From Tenebrio molitor (Eukaryota > Arthropoda > Insecta > Coleoptera > Tenebrionidae), in NCBI RefSeq assembly GCF_963966145.1, contig NC_091056.1, positions 186,001 through 250,000 of the forward strand: a stretch of 64,000 nucleotides of DNA. The letters run 5' to 3'. Under the pieces are notes generated by a model. The model was not told the origin of the DNA. It saw only the letters and a list, made by a program, of their open reading frames with translations, and did not search any database. A program made the translations under genes and the position numbers. Of this stretch, positions 11,760 to 23,054 are shown piece by piece (position 1 is the stretch's first letter; every line of letters starts with the position of its first letter).

Positions 11760-12420
11760 AATTGTGAGCGATTAGTACTTGGGCTACTTGGTTAGCGTTT
11801 TTTAAAGCAATTATGTTCGGAACCGGAATAATCGGAATCGTCAAAAGACGGATAAATCGCGGTACTAGCGTCGCAAGTAAGTACGACCTCAAAACCAAAA
11901 TGGCGGCTCTCGCAGCTAGAAAATTTTAACTGTTCAGCAAGGCGACCAGCAGGATTCAATTCAGGATTCAATTCTCATTCTCATCTCAACGACTCTCCAG
12001 GACTTTCCTGTTCACCGTTTCACCTTCACCCAGCCACACCACCTCGTGGAGGCACCAACCCGGTAGAGCCCGGCCAGGGAGGAAGCGAGCCCCGACTCCG
12101 GAGGAGCTCCGCCGGCGACACAAATTTCTCTCGGAAACCAGGACGGTCTTCCTCGAGCCACACTCAAGGTCCCACTGAACCACGACTCGATCATCAAGTA
12201 CCGGAAACGAGGAGTGACCAGTCCTGCGCGACATCGCACCCTGCGAGGTGCAGGAACCGGGCAAACCGCCCCTGTATATACCGGGCAGAAATAAATGTTG
12301 TGTTGTCCCTCAAAAGTTTGTATCTCTCTCCCTTCCGCGCCCCAATCTGGACACCTGATTTGTGTTTTGTGGCCGGCCCGACCTTCTGGGTCTTTTGGGT
12401 CGTAATAAAAAAAAACTGGA
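11760..12420. other. GC-rich LTR-like segment, possibly a solo LTR
   Basis: It stands out by higher GC and by an order typical of an LTR: a TATATA box at about 12278 (CTGTATATACCGGGCAG), an AATAAA signal 15-20 bp further on, then a T/C-rich stretch with GTTTGTATCTCTCTCCC. Open frames exist on the minus strand but show no domain and look like by-products of base composition. No second copy, terminal TG/CA pair or target duplication could be fixed, so solo LTR is only a guess. Confidence 0.3.
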
Positions 12421-12627
12421 GTACTTAATAATAATAATTTATTCAAACAGACATTATTTGTCTATAATGGACAGTACATATTATAATATTTAGCGAATAC
12501 AATATGTATCAGTAAATAAAAAGAAAAAAAAAAAAGAAAAAAAAATGAAAAAATAAAAGTACAGGTGCGCACTAATCTGTAAAGTTTGACATAATTTTCA
12601 ACTGAATTGTTCTTTTAAATAACTGTA

Positions 12628-12747
12628 TGTTGTACGTTTTGCTTGTACGTTTATTTACATTCTACTACAAACTAGTTAGTTACATTTTATGTTACAATCA
12701 TATTGCCAACGTATTGATAGGTACTATAGGCAACTCTATATACAACA
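12628..12747 (-). repeat. 3' LTR of the short-LTR gypsy element
   Basis: 120 bp, TGTTGTACG...TATACAACA. Preceded, in element direction, by the purine tract at 12748-12759 and followed by the CTGTA duplication. Confidence 0.9.
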
Positions 12748-12801
12748 TCTCCCTTTTCTAAAATTCAAAACAAATGATTTTCTTTTAAGAATAGTGCAAA
12801 C

Positions 12802-15800
12802 TCAATATAACACATAATCCTGAAATTTGGCTGGAGGTTTTGTGTCTCTGCACCTTTTGACACGCTGACGGTTGCAGTCATTACTAGCACTTGTTTTCTC
12901 ACTACTTTGTGTCTCTGGATTGGGTTCAGTCACTTTCGGTGTATCTTCCTTGGTGTTATGCTTCTCTGGAAGCTGTTTGGCATTTTTCAGAAAACTTGAG
13001 TTTCTTCCTACTTCTCCCTGTTCACTCTTCACAATGTAGGATCTTGGACTTTGATGTTGACCTACAATGTGTCCTTGGGTCCACGTTTTCCCATCTCTAA
13101 TTACAACGTCGTCATTTGGGGAAAACTCTTCTTGATTTTTCGCAGTTCTGTCGTAATACTGTTTATATTTCTGCCTTTTTGCTTGTAATCTTCTAAAATA
13201 GTCATCTGAGTGTTGAATTTCTTCTTGGAGTAATTTTTCATTAATAGGAATGTTCGTTTTCATTCTTCTTCCACACAGTATTTGTGCTGGTGATTTCTTA
13301 AGTTGTGGAATGGGAGTGTTTCTATATTCCAATAATGCTAAGTTGAGATTATCAGCTTTTTTGAGTAGCATTTTTGCAATGTGAACTCCTTTCTCTGCTT
13401 GTCCGTTGCTCTTCGGGTAATGTAGACTAGTGGTGTTGACCTTGAAGTTCCACTTTTTTGCAAATTCTCTAAATTCTGCTGATCCAAAAGGAACATTATC
13501 TGCAATGACTTCGCTGGGTATTCCATGCGTAGTGAATACTGCTTCACACTTGGTTATAATTTCTCTTGCTGTTTTATGTTGTAGGGGTACAACATCTAAC
13601 CATTTGGAGTAATAATCCATAATAACCAGGTAGTCTTTCTTCAAGTGTTCTAAAATGTCCATTCCTAATTTGGCAAATGTAGTTTTTGGAATACTATGGG
13701 AGAATCAGTGGCTCTTTTTGTTTCTCAGACTGATATTTTGCACACAACTTACAATTTTCGACCATAAGTGTGATTTCATTATTCATAAGGGCCAGTAGAA
13801 TACTTCTTTAGCTCGTAACTTTGTTTTAGTTATTCCAAAATGTGGTTGATGTAGCAATTTCATCATTTGTTTCCTGAGTGTTTTAGGTACTACTAGCTGA
13901 TCTTGCTTGAAGATAATGCCTTCTATTTCTTGCAGCTCTTCTTGTATCTTCCAATATGTTCTTAACTGCGGTTCAACCTTCTTTATTTCTTTTGGCCACC
14001 CATTCTTGATGTATTTCATTACTTTTTGTAGATCTTCATCATTTTGGGTACGTCGTTGAAACTCTTCTCTCTTATCTGGACTAATTCTAGCATGAACTGA
14101 TACTGTGTGTACTATCTCCACTAACTCCTTGTCTTCTTCTGCACTATTTTTCTTGTAGTCTCTTGATAATAAGTCAGCGATGTACATGTATTTGCCAGGT
14201 AAATACTTCACATTCAGTTTATACTTGACTAACTTGAGTCGCATGCGTTGCAATCTACTTGAATGTATTTTGTTGATTTCTTTCTTCATTATGCTGACGA
14301 GCGGTTTATGGTCCGTTAAAACCTCAACATCAAAACCATAAATATACTGGTGAAATTTAGTTGTTGCGAAGACAATACTTAAAAACTCTTTTTCAATTTG
14401 CGCATACCTTGTCTCTGCTTCACTTAAGGCTCTTGATGCAAAACTTACTGGCTTTCCTTCTTGTAAAAGGCAACATCCTATGCCACTTTTGCTTGGATCA
14501 GCTTGTATCGTGATTTTCTTCCTGATGTCGAAATTTGCTAAGACCGGGGCTTTGGTCAGTTTTTCTTTCATTTGTTTCAGTACTCTTGTGTGTTCTTCCA
14601 TCCATGCAAACTTGTTGCTTTTCTTCAATAATTCTCGCAATGGCATTGTTAGTTCCGCATAATTGGGGATAAACTGTCTGACAAAATTGAAAATGCCTAA
14701 TAGTCTTTGTAATTCTGCTTTGTTTTGTGGATTTTCCAAACATTCAATTGCATTTATTCTTTCTTGATCTAGTGTCATTCCTTCAGCTTTGAAGATTAAT
14801 CCTAAAAACTTGACTTCTTTACGTTTGTATTGTAGCTTCTTTTTGTTGAATTTTATGTTCATCTCTTTGGCTCTTTCTATAACTTGTTGTACTATTTGAT
14901 CATGTTCTTCCTCCGTTTCCGTTGCAATGAGAATGTCATCGAAATATATTATTGTACTTGGAATGTTCCTGAAGTTACGGGTATTTATCATCTGGAAATA
15001 CTCCGGAGCAATGTTTAGTCCAAACGGTAGTCTGTTAAACTTGAAACACCTAAATGGTGTGTTGATTTTGCACAAGTTTCATGACTCTTCATCAAGTCCA
15101 ACTTGGTAATATCCATCTTTTAAATCAAAAACACTGTAGTATTTCTTTTCATTCTGTTTGTTTTTTACTTCCACAAGTGTCGGTATTATGAAGGATGGCT
15201 TTTCTAGAACTTTGTTTAGTTCATGTGGGTCCATACATAACCTTAAGGATCCATCTGGTTTTTCTACAATAACAAGAGGACTTGCCCATCCAGTAGGATT
15301 TTCATCTCTGGTTATTATTCCTTTTTTCTCTAGTTCTTCAAGCTTCACCTTTACTTTGTCTTTTATTGCTAGAGGGATTCTTCTTGCTGGACTGAATACT
15401 GGTTTTGAGTCTCCCTTTAATGTAAGATGACAATTTTCTTTAAATTTTCCCAGACCCTCAAAACTTTCTTCATTTTTTCTTATGAATGCTTCTTGACTTG
15501 TCATTCTTCCTGTCTCACTTTCTTCCACTCTACCAATTTTCTGAATTAGCTTTAAACTTTCACAAGCATCTTTTCCCATGATGGTTTCGCCATTCTCGTT
15601 CACCACTATGAATGTTTGTCTTGATTCTTTATTGTGTATTTTGCATTCTAATTCTGCTTTTCCCACTACTTTCAATTTGTAGCCTCCATATGCTTCTAAG
15701 TTGATTATTGTTTTCAATAATTTCTGCGGATGGCTTATTTTTTGGAATATCTTCAGCGGAATTAAGTTAGTATCTGCACCTGTATCTAACTTTATCTTCA

Positions 15801-16560
15801 CTTTTTGTCCTTCAACTTCTATTTGTTCATACCATGAATCTTTTTCTTTCTGTTTCCTGCCAATTTTGTTTATTCGGATTTTTCCTACATATAGTTGATC
15901 TTCCTCTTCTTCATTTTCGTCTTGATCAATGTTGTGTACTTGTTTTGTTTTGCAAGCTATCTGGAAATGATTCAGCTTACCACATTTGCGACACTTCTTC
16001 CCATATGCTAGACATTCCTTTGCTTTATGTTTGGTTTCACATCTTTTGCATTTGAAGATTTCATTCTTCTTAGTTGTGGCTTCTTTTTGAGTTTTCTGAT
16101 TCGATTTCTGCTTGACCATATCTACTTTTAATTCTTGACCTTGACCATGAAGTTCTTTCATCTGAGACATTGTTGCTTCATACGATCTGCATACACTGAT
16201 CGCTCTTTGTAATGTCAGCTTATCTATTGCTAACAACTTTTCTTGTACAATTTTATTGTTCATTCCCAACACAATTCTGTCTCTTATCATTTCCTCTTCA
16301 CTGATTTTAAAATCACAACTTTTGGCTAGTCTTCTTAAATCAGTCAGAAAGTGTTCAAACCTCTCTTCTTGTTCTTGTTTTCTACTGTAAAATACAAAAC
16401 GCTCGTACACTTCATTTTTCTTGGGAGTGACGTATTTTTCAAACTCTTCAATAACTTTTTCGTAATTTTGGTTATCTTGATCTGATAGATTCAATGAGTT
16501 AAATATTTCCACTCCTTCCTCTCCGGCCAGGCTCAATTTTTCGGGAATTCTGGCATCCAT
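12802..16560 (-). pseudogene. Gypsy gag-pol polyprotein, interrupted
   Basis: Order on the minus strand: gag with retrotransposon-gag core (FEHFLTDLRRLAKSCDF) and two zinc knuckles (CKRCETKHKAKEC, CRKCGKLNHFQIAC), aspartic protease (IKLDTGADTNLIP), RT start (WASPLVIVEKPDGSLRLC), an in-frame TGA at 15076-15078, RT palm (STIIYFDDILIA), RNase H (ITIQADPSKSGIG, VLTDHKPLV, ADLLSRDY), then a frame break at about 13780. The HHCC zinc-binding region follows in another frame, then the integrase core (13662-12802; LVIMDYYSKWLDV, IADNVPFGS, NGQAEKGV). Integrase has DNVP where DNGP is usual. Gag, protease and polymerase appear to share one frame. At least three lesions make it non-functional. Confidence 0.85.
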
Positions 16561-16726
16561 CTTTGTTTTCTTTTTACCTTCTTTTCAGTAATTTTCTTGC
16601 ACTGACGTAGCTGTAACTTTTTTCCACAGGAGGATTTGGCTCTATTCCTTCTTTTAGCCACTTTGACGTACCTCTGCTTTTCTTTTTTCAGGTATTTCTC
16701 TTAATTTTACGTTGTTCGCAGCGCCA

Positions 16727-16849
16727 TGTTGCACGTTTTATTCTTGTACGTTTATTTACATTCTACTACAAAACTAGTTAGTTACATTTTATGTTACAAT
16801 CATATTGCCAACGTATTGATAGGTACTATAGGCAACTCTATATACAACA
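16727..16849 (-). repeat. 5' LTR of the short-LTR gypsy element
   Basis: 123 bp, matches 12628-12747 apart from a few substitutions and small indels. The candidate primer-binding site starts directly inside it at 16726, reading downward. Confidence 0.9.
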
Positions 16850-16854
16850 CTGTA

Positions 16855-17630
16855 CATGAAATATGTCAAGATCAGGATCATTACGATACAGACTATTATA
16901 CAGTTTGAAGCATGTCAAAAGTCGTGAATTAAAATGGTGAAAAGTGGAGGGTATATCGTAATAAAACATGGCAGAACTCCTACTTCCTATTCGAGGTACA
17001 GCAATTTTAATTTGGTTTAAAAGCGATGGGCAATCCACAATACCAATTAACAGCTTTTGTAAAAAAATTAAACAGTTCAAATTTCTTCTAGATAGCAAAG
17101 AGTTCAATTCTACAGATTTTAAAAGAATACTCTCATCACAATATTGCATTGGATAATAACCGTGTATCTTGAAATACATGTATTTTGCAAACTTTCTTTG
17201 TATCTTCTTCAGCAAGCTGATATACACTTGGTTATATGGCATCCAAACAACGGAATAATATTCTAATTTAGAGCAAACAAATGCATAAAAAGTGATTTTA
17301 TAGATATTGTGTTTGTAAAATCACTGGTGTTTCTAAAAATAAAGCCTAACATTTTCAATGCTTTATTTACAACAGACCTCATATGAGGAACAAAAGTCAA
17401 ACCCGTGTCCATAATTACCCCTAAGTCTGAAATTTCATTACATCGAGCAAGCAAAGAGCCATTAACGTTAAAATTAAAACTAATAACTTCGGTTTTCCTA
17501 GTGAAGCTAATTTTTCACATTTATCAATATTCAGCTGTAATTTGTTAAGTGAACACCATGAATATAACTTATCTATGCTATCTTGCAGATCCACGTGGTT
17601 CACGCTGGATAGCCTTGTATCTCGAAAATT
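16855..17630 (-). pseudogene. LINE C reverse transcriptase, C-terminal part
   Basis: Three frame-shifted pieces: LQDSIDKLYSWCSLNKLQLN and NIDKCE (post-palm motif), ISDLGVIMDTGLTFVPHM, and a thumb/C-terminal region with LLKKIQRKFAKYMYF. These are the usual blocks following the FADD box in Jockey/CR1-type RTs. The FADD box itself is not present: the frame runs into the R2-like fragment at about 17630. On the other side it runs into the gypsy 5' LTR at 16850. Confidence 0.7.
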
Positions 17631-18886
17631 GGCGAACCAAAAAGGCAAAAGCGAGCAACTGTGTACGCGGCTATCTCGGTGTGTTCCTGTGTTTACGAAC
17701 AATGAGTGCCAGTCGTGACGCAAATCATAAGACTCTTGGGGATCGGCCTAACACCCATGAAGCCTCCCCCCGCCAAGCGTTAACACCGCGCCGGTGAATA
17801 CAGCGTTGGCTATAGTGTAAAACCAAATAATCTGGAGTCCCAGATTGTTTATCCAGTGTGCTCCGAGCCAAACCAACGTGCGGCTCTGGTCAAGGGCCGC
17901 ACTTTTCAGTGCGAACGATGTAACAGAAGTTACCAAGCGAAGCCTGCGCTTGCAAAAAGACTGCGGTGCACGAGACACCTCAAAGTGTCAGTTTTGTGAC
18001 GCTCGCTACCCGACTTTTCCGGGGGTGCGACAACATAAACGCCTAGCCCATCCGGAACAGGAATCGGAGGCGAAGCTGTCTGAAGCAGAAAGCACGTTGC
18101 TAGAGAACATCGCCCTTGTCGAAGCGAAATCCATCAAAGCGGTTGGATTCTACAAGGACATGGTAGCGGCGACGGGTCTGAATCAGAACCAGATCCGCTA
18201 TCGCAGGGAGAAACCAGTGTATAAATTCTAGTTGGAAAAAGCGCGCAAGGAGCTGGCCCGAGCCATCGGTCAGGACAGCCCTTCTAGGCAGGTCATGCGT
18301 GACGGAGTTATAAAAACTGCTAGCTCAAAAATTCCTTGCAGGGAAAGTAACGATGCGATTAAGCCCAAGACCGTGTTGCCCCGAGTCTATAGCGGCGGAT
18401 TCGACCAAAACCGAAGGTAGCGACGCACGACCGAGACCGAACACCCGTTCCGGGAAACCAAAGTCTACTCAAAAGCCGGAAAGTGTCAGGGCGGCGAAAA
18501 ATGAGCCTAAGCCATCGAACGCAGAGTTTTCGCCTCCTTCCAGGCAAACGAAAAAGAGGTTAGAGGTAGAGGCCTCTAGATGTCCACGGGGAACCGGGGC
18601 TGGCTTCCCGTCAAGCAACGATCACAACAATGCAGAGCAAAGTCCAATCGTCAGCCGCCGTATTCTAAGATCGACAGACCAGAGAAACAAGGAAACCGCA
18701 CGAGCTACCACAACAACACGTCAACGACTCAGTCAAAGTCTCCAACAGAACGAACACGCTGAGTCGCAAAGGTCGATCGGGCCTGGCAGAAGCCATACTA
18801 TAGGGGAGACCCCTAGACTCCAACAAAGCGTTAGATGTGCCTCGCCAAAAGGACGTCGAGGACCTCTACGGTGTTGAACATAGTTT
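17630..18886 (+). mobile_element. 5' fragment of an R2-like (zinc-finger) LINE
   Basis: Plus-strand, GC-richer than its hosts and framed on both sides by LINE C. It carries two adjacent zinc-finger motifs in different frames (about 17905-17975, CERCNRSY... and 17988-18045, CQFCDARYPTFPGVRQHKR), then a charged linker (EKARKELARAIGQD) and a Pro/Ser/Arg-rich stretch to 18877. Tandem N-terminal fingers with an F/YPT-G-LxxH-type second finger are characteristic of R2-clade proteins. No RT or endonuclease follows, so only the 5' portion is here. That is the opposite of normal LINE truncation and suggests rearrangement rather than simple insertion. Confidence 0.55.
17845..18420 (+). pseudogene. R2-like N-terminal zinc-finger protein, frameshifted
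   Basis: The 128-codon frame 17845-18231 contains the second finger (CQFCDARYPTFPGVRQHKR followed by LAHP), then an acidic helix and VEAKSIKAVGFYKDM. A stop at 18229-18231 interrupts REKPVYKF, after which the frame resumes immediately as LEKARKELARAIG to 18420. The first finger lies upstream in another frame (HFSV/FQCERCNRSY at about 17903). At least one frameshift and one nonsense change are needed to explain it. Role in the parent family: target-site DNA binding. No activity is expected here. Confidence 0.5.
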
Positions 18887-20330
18887 GACTTAATTCTTTT
18901 TATGGACTGAAATACCTCATCAGCAGAAACAGAGCATAAAGATATGTTATTGTGGTTAGATACCGAATCGAATTTAATATAAACAGCAGCTGGGTCACTG
19001 TAGATTGATTGAAAAAATTTGGCAAAAGCATCCACAATATTTACTGGTCCCGATATAGTTGACTTACCAATCGACATGCAAGAAGGCAAACCAGTGCCTC
19101 GCCTCTTTTGTCTGAGATATTGCCAGAACTTCTTAGGATTCTCGTTAATGTTTCGTTCCGAATTTGCGACAAAGTCTTTATATGCCAGCGATATATCACT
19201 CTTAATACTGCCTCTTAATTCTCTAAAAGATGCAAGATCTTCGGGATTTTTAAATTTCATGTAACGCCGACGAAGTTTGTTTTTGATTTTTACATTCTTA
19301 ATTATTTGCGGAGTAAACCATACAGGATAGTTATGCTTTTTATTTTTATATTTAGGTACATGATCATTTAAGATTTTATATAAAATATTGTAAAATGAAT
19401 CAGAGGCGGCATTAACATCATCACTGCTGCTTTCAATAGAAGACCAGTCAGCATCAATCATTGCATGATATAGATCTGGAAAATTTGCTTTCCGGAAGTT
19501 ATAGCTTTTTATATCTGCAGCACGCTTTAAAAAACGAGAAAGCGCACTATTTAGAGCAATAGACACACAGGGGATGGATGATAGTGATTCTCATCAACCA
19601 AGGGGTCATTAGAAGCGGTAACCACAACATCGGAGTCTCTCACATTGGAAAGGACGAGATCAAGACACTTACCATTAACATTGGGTATCTTATTGAACTG
19701 CTTGAGATTAAAGAATTCTATCAACTGCGACATGGCAATCATCTTAGCAGATGGCTGCACTGATTGTTTAATATTGACAAATTCGGGTAAATTGAAGTCA
19801 CCAAGAATAAGCAAGTTCGAGGAATTAAGGCTATCCAATGCAAGAAGTGCATCGACAACAGAACGAAAATATTCAACATTCAGAGAGGGGGGAAAATAAA
19901 TGACAAGCACAATTGTATTAAAATTACTTAACATAGAGGAGACTCTAACCGCTACTATTTCAACTAGGTGTAAAGAATCAAGAGGAGTATTACTGAGATT
20001 AATTTGTTGACTAAACAATGTCGTTTTCACCGCTAGGAGTACACCACCTCCACGAGATTTATTGGAGCAGCAAAAATTTCGATCCTTCCTGAAGACAGTA
20101 TAAGTCTGGTTAAACAATTCATTGTTACCCAGGCCATCATGTAACCAAGTTTCCGCAATGGCTATCAGATCAAAGTCACAAGAAGCAGCAGAGTTAAAGA
20201 AAGTAACGGTTTTGGAGTTTAAGCCACGGACATTTTGATAATATATACTCAGAGCTGAAGAAGAACTACACTCCCTTAATTGGCAACTAATTTTAACTTC
20301 CTGATTGTGTTCACTAAGACTTTCGTTCAA
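18887..20330 (-). pseudogene. LINE C ORF2, endonuclease and linker (RT core lost)
   Basis: Starts MNESLSEHNQEVKI; the APE endonuclease follows with SIYYQNVRGLNSK, LIAIAETWLHDG, SRGGGVLLAV, LILGDFNLP and DLVLSN, ending near DENHYHPS. In the next frame (19566 down) come the linker helices (WFTPQIIKNVKIKNKLRRRY, FWQYLRQKRR) leading to the RT entry block (EVFQSIKRIKSN), where homology stops at about 18887. A frameshift at about 19560 splits endonuclease from linker. ORF2 starts about 48 bp after the ORF1 stop. Confidence 0.78.
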
Positions 20331-20377
20331 ACAGATGTTACAAGTTTTGCCAATGGAGACCGAGCACGAAATATTTT

Positions 20378-21592
20378 CTAGTTTTTTAACGAAACCAAAG
20401 AAGAAGGAATTTCAAACAAATTGCGTTTGAAATTATTTACTGCAAATTTATAGGCCGTGCATCGGTCATGTTCCCATGCCGCATGAGCAACGTCGATGTC
20501 TTTGGGTTTGTTCTTTAACGAAATGCAGTTTATGCATTTTTTGAAGTCACGAGGCGCATCACATACCTTAATTTCGTGGTCACCCTCACAAACAGGACAA
20601 CAGACTTTCTGATTACACTGCCGAGACATATGATTAAAGCCATTACAATTGAAACAACGAGGGACCGAAAGGGCATCAAATACCGAGCAACTGGTTAGTC
20701 CGATCAGAATACTGCCACGATCAAGAATCCGAGAGTAGGACAATGTGTCGACCTGCACTTCTGCCTGAAAAATTTTCTTATTTTTAGCTGTAGGCCAATG
20801 ACGCACTAAACCGCAACTAGAGGGATCTATTATCAAGTCAGAATTTTGACTTAAAAGGTACGTGATAATGTCTTCCTTAACTATGTCTTCTGATATACCC
20901 ACAACTCGAATTTTAGGACGAAGTGAACTAACTAATTTCACATTATATTTACCGCCAATTGCAATCTGCTCCAATTTGTCTTGACCTGCCCCATCCTTAC
21001 TAGAAATAATTAGACCACCACCAGATACAGGTGAAACTTGATTTATATTAATTTTACCCTGCTTGAGGTCGACGTTGCGCAAATTATCAGACTGTGTTTG
21101 TGTAATAGGCTGATTAGAATCCTTCAGCTTAATCACAATTTTTTTACCTGTCGCTTGTTTTGTTTTGGCTGCATAGGAAGAAGCAGAGCATTGGTGACTC
21201 GGAGAGATATTTTTTTCCGTAAGAAATTTAACCAAGTCTACATTAGATTGCTTGAGAACCTCGATCTGAGCAGATAGCTCACTTTTCACAAAATCAACTT
21301 CTTTACTGACAATGTTACGAACGTATTTTAAGAAGATATTCTCCTCCAAACCGGTTTGCTGGTTGGTTGGATTCGGTGAAAGTGAAGGCGCTTCGAAAAC
21401 CCCATTGCAGTCGATACACAGAATTTTAAAGTGTGCGGAACCCCTCTGGATCCTCATGAACACCACTGCCTCATCGGCACACAAACCCGCGCAAGAAAAG
21501 TGCATCCCTCGACCACATAAATCACATGAAAGCGAAACATCCCGATCAACCGCGGCATTGCAGCCCGGACAGTTACTCTGCGAGGCGGCCAT
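20378..21592 (-). CDS. LINE C ORF1: PHD-type finger and CCHC knuckle protein, intact
   Basis: 404 codons without interruption. Residues 1-65 hold a PHD-like Cys/His cluster (CPGC, CDLCGRGMHFSC, CIDC). The middle is a coiled-coil-like stretch with a hydrophobic heptad feel (residues 90-125). The C-terminal third has three zinc knuckles (CFNCNGFNHMSRQC, CPVCEGDHEIKVC, CINC) and a conserved tail (WEHDRCTAYK). This is the nucleic-acid-binding ORF1 of the element, parallel to but distinct from that of LINE A. The start is the ATG just before CPGC; a 5' UTR of about 350 bp precedes it. Intact ORF1 beside broken ORF2 suggests a moderately young element. Confidence 0.82.
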   Translation of the reverse strand: MAASQSNCPGCNAAVDRDVSLSCDLCGRGMHFSCAGLCADEAVVFMRIQRGSAHFKILCIDCNGVFEAPSLSPNPTNQQTGLEENIFLKYVRNIVSKEVDFVKSELSAQIEVLKQSNVDLVKFLTEKNISPSHQCSASSYAAKTKQATGKKIVIKLKDSNQPITQTQSDNLRNVDLKQGKININQVSPVSGGGLIISSKDGAGQDKLEQIAIGGKYNVKLVSSLRPKIRVVGISEDIVKEDIITYLLSQNSDLIIDPSSCGLVRHWPTAKNKKIFQAEVQVDTLSYSRILDRGSILIGLTSCSVFDALSVPRCFNCNGFNHMSRQCNQKVCCPVCEGDHEIKVCDAPRDFKKCINCISLKNKPKDIDVAHAAWEHDRCTAYKFAVNNFKRNLFEIPSSLVSLKN

Positions 21593-22054
21593 AATCTAGC
21601 CAAAAATTTTATACCCTGAAAATACAAAAGACACTCGCCTCCCTAATTAAACGGAGACGAGCACGCGGAGCGAAAAATCGCAGTCACTCGCCTCACCAAA
21701 AACCGAACCTTATCGCGCAAAAAGTTATCAGCTCTGTACAACGATAAAATACAATGATCGTTTAACGACCAAATTTAGGAAAAGTCTCAATCTTACAATT
21801 GAGAAAAATATATGGTATGGAAGCCGGTAATCCAACGAACAGTTTGACACCAAACTCACCGCCACATCCAATAAAACCACTTGTAGCACGGAAAAGAAGA
21901 GCACAATAAAACCACCACCGATTTCATGCAAAATCGTACATGATTAGTTAGTCGAATAGCTGCTTTAAAATAAATCGGTTCGTTCTCGATAATAATAATT
22001 ACTTAGTTTAATTTCAATAATAAAACCTGCGCTTAAACACACCTAAATCCCATA

Positions 22055-22068
22055 GGTTATGGGTCCAG
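22055..22068 (+). promoter_or_regulatory. Copia primer-binding site for a tRNA-iMet half molecule
   Basis: GGTTATGGGTCCAG is complementary, but for one base, to the anticodon region of insect initiator tRNA-Met (CUGGGCCCAUAACC). Copia-type elements are primed by a 5' half of this tRNA cleaved in the anticodon loop. Position just upstream of the gag start fits. Confidence 0.75.
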
Positions 22069-22143
22069 GTATCGTGTAATGTCTGTAATCGACCGTGAAA
22101 GTTAAATAAAGGTACAAAAGTGCCGGTGCGCCAAGTGTAAAAC

Positions 22144-23054
22144 ATGGAGAAGATCGACAAAAGAAACATCAAACAATTCAACGGAGAACGCTATAGCATT
22201 TGGAAATTTCGAGTAAAATCGCTATTGCGCTATTGCATTTGAAGATGCAATCCCAGATCTGCCGGACGACCACTGATTAAAGGCGGACTCCACGGCGAGA
22301 GGTGTTATTGTGGACTACTTAAGTGATGCAAGAAAACGACTCCTTTCATTAAAACTGGAAGATCATCAAACGTTGATCGCACATTTTAACACGTTCGAAG
22401 AAATAATAACGGAATTAACTGGGGCGGGTGCGAAATTAGATGAAATGGACAAAGTATCACATCTTCTGTTAACTCTCCTTTCGACTTATGATGGTCTCAT
22501 AACAGCATTAGAGACTCTCAACGAAGACAACTTGAATTTAACCTTTGTCAAAAATAGACTTTTAGACTATGAAGTGAAAATTAAAGGTGATAGTGATAAT
22601 GCGACCGGTACAAAAATTCTGAGTGTTAGTTTTCCGGGATCAAGTGGTTCTAATCAAAACTTTTCCTTTCACAAGAAAAATGCAAAAAACATGGGTCATT
22701 TTAAATATAAACCACAAAAAGGCTTCAAGAAAAATAGTCATCAAGTTTAAATCTGGACGTCAATATAAGTGTTCAAACTTAAAATGCGATCATTGTGGAC
22801 GTACCAATCATATGCAGAAGGATTGTTATTTCTACAAAAAGATGATAGAAAAAGGAGATCGTCCCCGAACAATCCAAAGTATTCAAACCAATGTCGACAG
22901 TACTGATCAAGGTTTTATTTTTATGATTGGAAGCACGGAGTACCAGTCAGAAACAAATGATGACAACCAAATTACATTTATTTTGGATTCCGGGGCCACA
23001 GACCACATAATAAATAACGACAGAGTTTTTACTGAATTCCATGAATTACACTAG
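22144..23054 (+). pseudogene. Copia gag and protease, broken
   Basis: Starts MEKIDKRNIKQFNGERYSIW, the usual copia gag opening, then shows a stop and frame change at about 22235-22300. The frame resumes (VDYLSDARKRLLSLKLEDHQ) to about 22750 and shifts again into a frame carrying the single CCHC knuckle (CDHCGRTNHMQKDC) and the protease active site FILDSGATDHII. It ends at EFHELH where homology stops at about 23054. The flap and downstream part of the protease continue at 42092. Gag would form the particle and the protease would mature it; at least two lesions prevent this. Confidence 0.8.

Larger units (their letters stand above)
12628..16849 (-). mobile_element. Short-LTR gypsy (Ty3-type) element with 5-bp target duplication
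   Basis: Two LTRs of 120 and 123 bp (12628-12747 and 16727-16849) start TGTTG and end CAACA. CTGTA flanks both outer ends (12623-12627 and 16850-16854). Directly inside the 5' LTR is TGGCGCTGCGAACAACG, a candidate primer-binding site beginning TGG. Inside the 3' LTR is the purine tract AGAAAAGGGAGA. The gag-pol region runs on the minus strand and is broken. The LTRs differ at about five positions over 120 bp, so the insertion is not recent. The very short LTRs recall the Mag lineage, which is an inference. Confidence 0.9.
12423..21950 (-). mobile_element. LINE C: Jockey/CR1-like retrotransposon, split by two insertions
   Basis: On the minus strand: 5' UTR (about 21950-21593), ORF1 (21592-20378), ORF2 endonuclease and linker (20330-18887), then an R2-like fragment (18886-17630), RT C-terminus (17630-16855), an inserted gypsy element (16849-12628), and finally the 3' UTR ending in an A-rich, ATT-repeat tail at about 12423-12440. 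The RT core of roughly 300 residues is missing where the R2-like fragment lies. Across the gypsy insertion, the reading frame resumes after the CTGTA duplication and meets a stop about 17 codons later, confirming both halves belong together. Confidence 0.78.

Noticed and set aside
11986..12446. Minus-strand frames in the GC-rich LTR-like segment as a gene
   Set aside because: Several overlapping frames are open at once because of base composition; no motif and no start context.
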